A stretch of 64,000 bases of DNA from NCBI GenBank assembly GCA_963977125.1, contig CAXBNJ010000003.1:358378-422377 (forward strand). The letters run 5' to 3'. How positions within the stretch are numbered: the first letter of the stretch is position 1; the number at the start of each line of letters is the position of its first letter. Position numbers and translations under genes: made by a program. Positions 61,181-64,000 of the stretch are shown piece by piece. The notes under the pieces are model-generated. The model saw nothing but the letters and a program-made list of their open reading frames with translations, was not told the DNA's origin and did not search any database. The DNA is from UBA2705 sp963977125. GTDB lineage: Bacteria > Pseudomonadota > Alphaproteobacteria > Micavibrionales > Micavibrionaceae.

Positions 61181-61705
61181 ATGTCACGTAGACACAGAGC
61201 AGAAAAACGCGAAATACTACCCGATCCAAGATTTGGTGATTTGATTCTTTCAAAATTCATCAATAACTTGATGATGGCTGGTAAAAAATCAGTAGCTGAA
61301 GGCATCGTTTACGGCGCGCTTGAGATACTTGATGGTAAATCAGGTAATGTTGACTTGGCGGCTGAGGCTGCTGAAGCTGAAGTTTCTGAGCTTGAGGGTG
61401 GTAAAGGTCTTTTGGTCTTCCGTAAGGCGCTTAAAAACATTCGCCCGCAGCTTGAAGTTCGTTCACGCCGTGTCGGTGGTGCAACATACCAGGTTCCTGT
61501 TGAGGTTCGTCCTGACCGCTCCTTGGCTCTTGCTATTCGTTGGTTGATTGGCGCTGCACGTAAGCGTAGTGAAAACACAATGACGGAGCGTTTGGCTGGC
61601 GAAATCTTGGATGCTGCAACTGAACGTGGTTCAGCGACTAAGAAGCGTGATGATACGCACAAAATGGCTGAAGCGAACAAAGCTTTTGCTCATTACCGTT
61701 GGTAG
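61181..61705 (+). CDS. rpsG: 30S ribosomal protein S7
   Basis: Assembly and decoding protein of the 30S head. MSRRHRAEKREILPDPRFGD, KKSVAEGIVYGAL, VRSRRVGGATYQVPVEVRPDR and the end MAEANKAFAHYRW are diagnostic. It has 174 residues instead of about 156. The surplus is an acidic insert at about residues 55-76 (AAEAAEAEVSELEGGKG) between two conserved helices. It starts 24 bases after rpsL. Confidence 0.97.
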   Translation: MSRRHRAEKREILPDPRFGDLILSKFINNLMMAGKKSVAEGIVYGALEILDGKSGNVDLAAEAAEAEVSELEGGKGLLVFRKALKNIRPQLEVRSRRVGGATYQVPVEVRPDRSLALAIRWLIGAARKRSENTMTERLAGEILDAATERGSATKKRDDTHKMAEANKAFAHYRW

Positions 61706-61716
61706 TTTATTTGGTT

Positions 61717-61743
61717 TAGCCCGTAGCGTTTTGATACGGGCTA
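61717..61743 (+). promoter_or_regulatory. hairpin between rpsG and fusA
   Basis: TAGCCCGTA (61717-61725) pairs perfectly with TACGGGCTA (61735-61743) across a nine-base loop. There is no T-run. In the str operon S7 represses translation by binding the intercistronic mRNA upstream of its own gene; this element lies after rpsG, so RNA stability or processing is more likely. Confidence 0.45.
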
Positions 61744-61795
61744 ATAACTTGAAAAATAGTTTAGGGCTTTAGGGCCGCTTTAAGGATTTGATAAT

Positions 61796-63904
61796 ATGTC
61801 ACGCGAAACCTCAATTGAGAATTACCGTAATTTCGGTATCATGGCGCATATTGATGCGGGTAAGACAACAACAACAGAGCGTATTCTTTATTATACGGGT
61901 AAGTCACACAAAATTGGCGAAGTGCATGATGGCGCGGCGACAATGGACTGGATGGAGCAAGAGCAAGAACGTGGTATCACAATCACTTCTGCGGCGACAA
62001 CGACTTACTGGGACGGCCCAGCTGATGGTCCTGCTGCTGGTGAAAAGTTGCGTTTCAATATTATTGATACTCCAGGGCACGTTGATTTCACAATTGAAGT
62101 TGAGCGCTCATTGCGCGTACTCGATGGTGCGGTAACAGTTCTTGATGCTAACGCCGGTGTTGAGCCACAAACAGAAACTGTTTGGCGTCAGGCTGACAAG
62201 TATAACGTTCCGCGTATTATCTTCGTTAATAAAATGGATAAAATCGGCGCTGATTTCTATAACTGTCTTGATATGATTGAAGAGCGTTTTGGTTGTACGG
62301 CTGTTCCTGTTCAGTTGCCAATTGGCGCAGAGAATGATTACCTTGGTCTTATTGATCTTGTAAGAATGAAAGCTGTTATTTGGGACGCTGAAACACTTGG
62401 TGCTACGTACCATGATGAAGAGATCCCTGCTGACCTGCTTGATAAAGCCATGGAATACCGTGCTCGCCTCGTTGAGAATGCTGTAGAGCAAGATGATGCG
62501 GCTATGGAAGCGTATTTAGAAGGTACTGAGCCTGACGTTAAGACGCTTAAAGCGTGTATCCGTAAGGCGTCTTTGGCGAATATCTTTGTACCAGTTCTTT
62601 GCGGTACGGCGTTTAAAAACAAAGGTGTTCAGCCATTGCTTGATGCTGTTGTTGATTACTTGCCTAGTCCTGTTGATGTCGGTGGCATTAAAGGTGTGGC
62701 TGTTGACTCTGATGAGCCAATGATCCGTGAACCTAAAGATGATGCGCCGTTTTCAGCGCTTGCCTTTAAGATCATGAATGACCCATTTGTTGGTTCGCTT
62801 ACATTTGCTCGTATCTACTCTGGTACTTTATCAGCTGGTTCATATGTTGAGAATACGGTTAAAGGTAAACGTGAGCGTGTTGGCCGTATGTTACTTATGC
62901 ACTCAAACTCACGTGAAGAGCTAAAAGAAGCTCATGCGGGTGATATTGTCGCGCTTGTTGGTCTTAAGGACTCAACAACAGGTGATACTTTATGTGTTAA
63001 AGAACACCCAGTTGTTCTTGAGCGTATGATTTTCCCTGAGCCTGTTATCGAAATCGCGGTTGAGCCTAAAACTAAGGCTGACCAAGAAAAAATGGGTCAA
63101 GCTCTTCAACGTTTGTCGGCTGAAGACCCATCTTTCCGCGTTTCTGTTGATCACGAAAGTGGCCAAACAATCATGAAGGGTATGGGTGAGCTTCACCTAG
63201 ATATTTTGATTGATCGTATGAGACGTGAATTTAAAGTTGAAGCGAATATTGGTGCGCCTCAAGTGGCTTACCGTGAGACAATCACAAAAGAAGCTGAGAT
63301 TTCTTACACGCACAAAAAACAATCGGGTGGTTCTGGTCAGTTTGCGAAAATTGATTTGGTCTTCTCACCAGCTGAGCCTGATGCAGGCTTTGTGTTTGAG
63401 AGTGAAATCGTCGGTGGTTCAATACCAAAAGAATATATACCTGGTGTTGAAAAGGGCCTGAATATGGCTAAGGATGCTGGTATCATTGCTGGTTTCCCAA
63501 CTATTGACTTTAAAGTGCGTCTTGTTGACGGTGGTTATCATGACGTTGACTCCTCTGTTATGGCTTTTGAAATTGCTGCTCGTTCAGCATTCAAGCAAGG
63601 TATCGCAGCGGCTGGTCCCCAATTGCTTGAGCCGATGATGAAGGTTGAAGTTGTTACCCCTGAAGATTACATGGGTGATATTATTGGTGATTTGAACTCA
63701 CGTCGTGGTCAAGTTTCTTCAATGGAAGACCGTGGTAACCTCAAAATTGTAACGGCCTCCGTGCCGCTCGCAAATATGTTTGGTTACATTAATACGCTTC
63801 GTTCGCTATCTTCGGGTCGTGCACAATTCACAATGGTGTTTGATAGCTATGAAGCTGTGCCAAACGCAATTGCTGAAGAAGTAAAAGAAAAATTAAACGC
63901 ATAA
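61796..63904 (+). CDS. fusA: elongation factor G
   Basis: Translocation GTPase. G1 is AHIDAGKTTTTER, G2 region RGITITSAATT, G3 DTPGHVDF, G4 NKMDKIGADF. Domains II-V follow, including ESGQTIMKGMGELHLDI and PVEV-type EPMMKVEVVTPEDYMGDIIGDLNSRRG. The length of 702 residues is normal. It follows rpsG by 90 bases and precedes tuf by 41. Confidence 0.97.
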   Translation: MSRETSIENYRNFGIMAHIDAGKTTTTERILYYTGKSHKIGEVHDGAATMDWMEQEQERGITITSAATTTYWDGPADGPAAGEKLRFNIIDTPGHVDFTIEVERSLRVLDGAVTVLDANAGVEPQTETVWRQADKYNVPRIIFVNKMDKIGADFYNCLDMIEERFGCTAVPVQLPIGAENDYLGLIDLVRMKAVIWDAETLGATYHDEEIPADLLDKAMEYRARLVENAVEQDDAAMEAYLEGTEPDVKTLKACIRKASLANIFVPVLCGTAFKNKGVQPLLDAVVDYLPSPVDVGGIKGVAVDSDEPMIREPKDDAPFSALAFKIMNDPFVGSLTFARIYSGTLSAGSYVENTVKGKRERVGRMLLMHSNSREELKEAHAGDIVALVGLKDSTTGDTLCVKEHPVVLERMIFPEPVIEIAVEPKTKADQEKMGQALQRLSAEDPSFRVSVDHESGQTIMKGMGELHLDILIDRMRREFKVEANIGAPQVAYRETITKEAEISYTHKKQSGGSGQFAKIDLVFSPAEPDAGFVFESEIVGGSIPKEYIPGVEKGLNMAKDAGIIAGFPTIDFKVRLVDGGYHDVDSSVMAFEIAARSAFKQGIAAAGPQLLEPMMKVEVVTPEDYMGDIIGDLNSRRGQVSSMEDRGNLKIVTASVPLANMFGYINTLRSLSSGRAQFTMVFDSYEAVPNAIAEEVKEKLNA

Positions 63905-63945
63905 AAATAATTTAAGACGAAAAGTTTTTATAAGGAGAACATAAG

Positions 63946-64000
63946 ATGTCTAAGGAAAAGTTCGAAAGAAATAAACCACATGTAAATGTTGGTACAGTTG
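63946..64000 (+). CDS. tuf: elongation factor Tu, 5' end
   Basis: The frame beginning at ATG 63946 with TAAGGAGA upstream reads MSKEKFERNKPHVNVGTV and leaves the window. This is the invariable EF-Tu N-terminus before the first GTP-binding loop. It completes the rpsL-rpsG-fusA-tuf str operon. Confidence 0.95.
   Translation, partial: MSKEKFERNKPHVNVGTV

Noticed and set aside
1..64000. CRISPR arrays, prophage, integrons or insertion sequences
   Set aside because: No regularly spaced repeats, transposase, integrase or phage structural genes were seen on either strand.

Overview
The window is a 64-kb piece of a bacterial chromosome. It is almost certainly from an alphaproteobacterium: the ribosomal proteins S7, S12, L10 and L7/L12, RpoB/RpoC, EF-G and the elongator tRNA-Met all look alphaproteobacterial. 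The DNA is AT-rich for that class. I cannot place it further from sequence alone. It carries no rRNA, prophage, insertion sequence or CRISPR array. About 47 protein genes and one tRNA gene can be supported, most of them housekeeping, with several islands of unusual or unknown genes.

Layout. 0-12.5 kb: edge of a possible rpe gene (minus), then dnaB, alr, mlaE-mlaF, a secreted unknown, a class A penicillin-binding protein, an orphan NtrC-type response regulator, and pheT without pheS. 12.5-17 kb (minus): a 1152-residue protein with two tandem RNase II/R (RNB) domains, the first with a damaged active site, then nusG and secE. 17-20.7 kb: a 2OG-Fe(II) oxygenase, a PLP-dependent deaminase/desulfhydrase, and rplJ-rplL behind a leader with a strong promoter, a stem-loop and an attenuator-like terminator. 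20.7-31.8 kb: a degenerate subtilase-like protein inserted before rpoB-rpoC. 31.9-37.1 kb: a methyltransferase, an NHLRC2-like thioredoxin/NHL protein, hemB, and a tandem triplet of paralogues with Cys/His motifs. 37.2-47.8 kb: ileS, periplasmic msrB, an unusually long NAD synthetase, an AEC transporter, ribF, a TetR regulator, a VOC protein and a membrane-anchored methyltransferase. 47.9-53.8 kb: an unknown gene, then a minus-strand cluster with a LuxI/exosortase-type acyltransferase, an AraC regulator, a nitroreductase-like protein, a fatty-acid-hydroxylase-like protein and a QEGLA metallopeptidase. 53.9-60.1 kb: tRNA-Met, mnmA, two unknowns, sixA, rpmG and a canonical rnr. 60.1-64 kb: the str operon rpsL-rpsG-fusA-tuf (tuf is cut by the window edge) behind a consensus promoter and a structured leader.

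Genome-organisation message: the secE-nusG-rplKAJL-rpoBC-rpsLG-fusA-tuf order common in bacteria is broken here. secE-nusG is inverted, rplK and rplA are absent, a protease-like gene sits between rplL and rpoB, and about 29 kb separates rpoC from rpsL.

The best candidates for undescribed biology are the tandem-RNB protein (12569-16027), the acyltransferase/AraC/oxidoreductase/hydroxylase cluster (48725-53796), the tandem Cys/His triplet (35358-37114) and the degenerate subtilase next to rpoB (20750-22900). All functional statements rest on motif recognition by eye. No database search was run.
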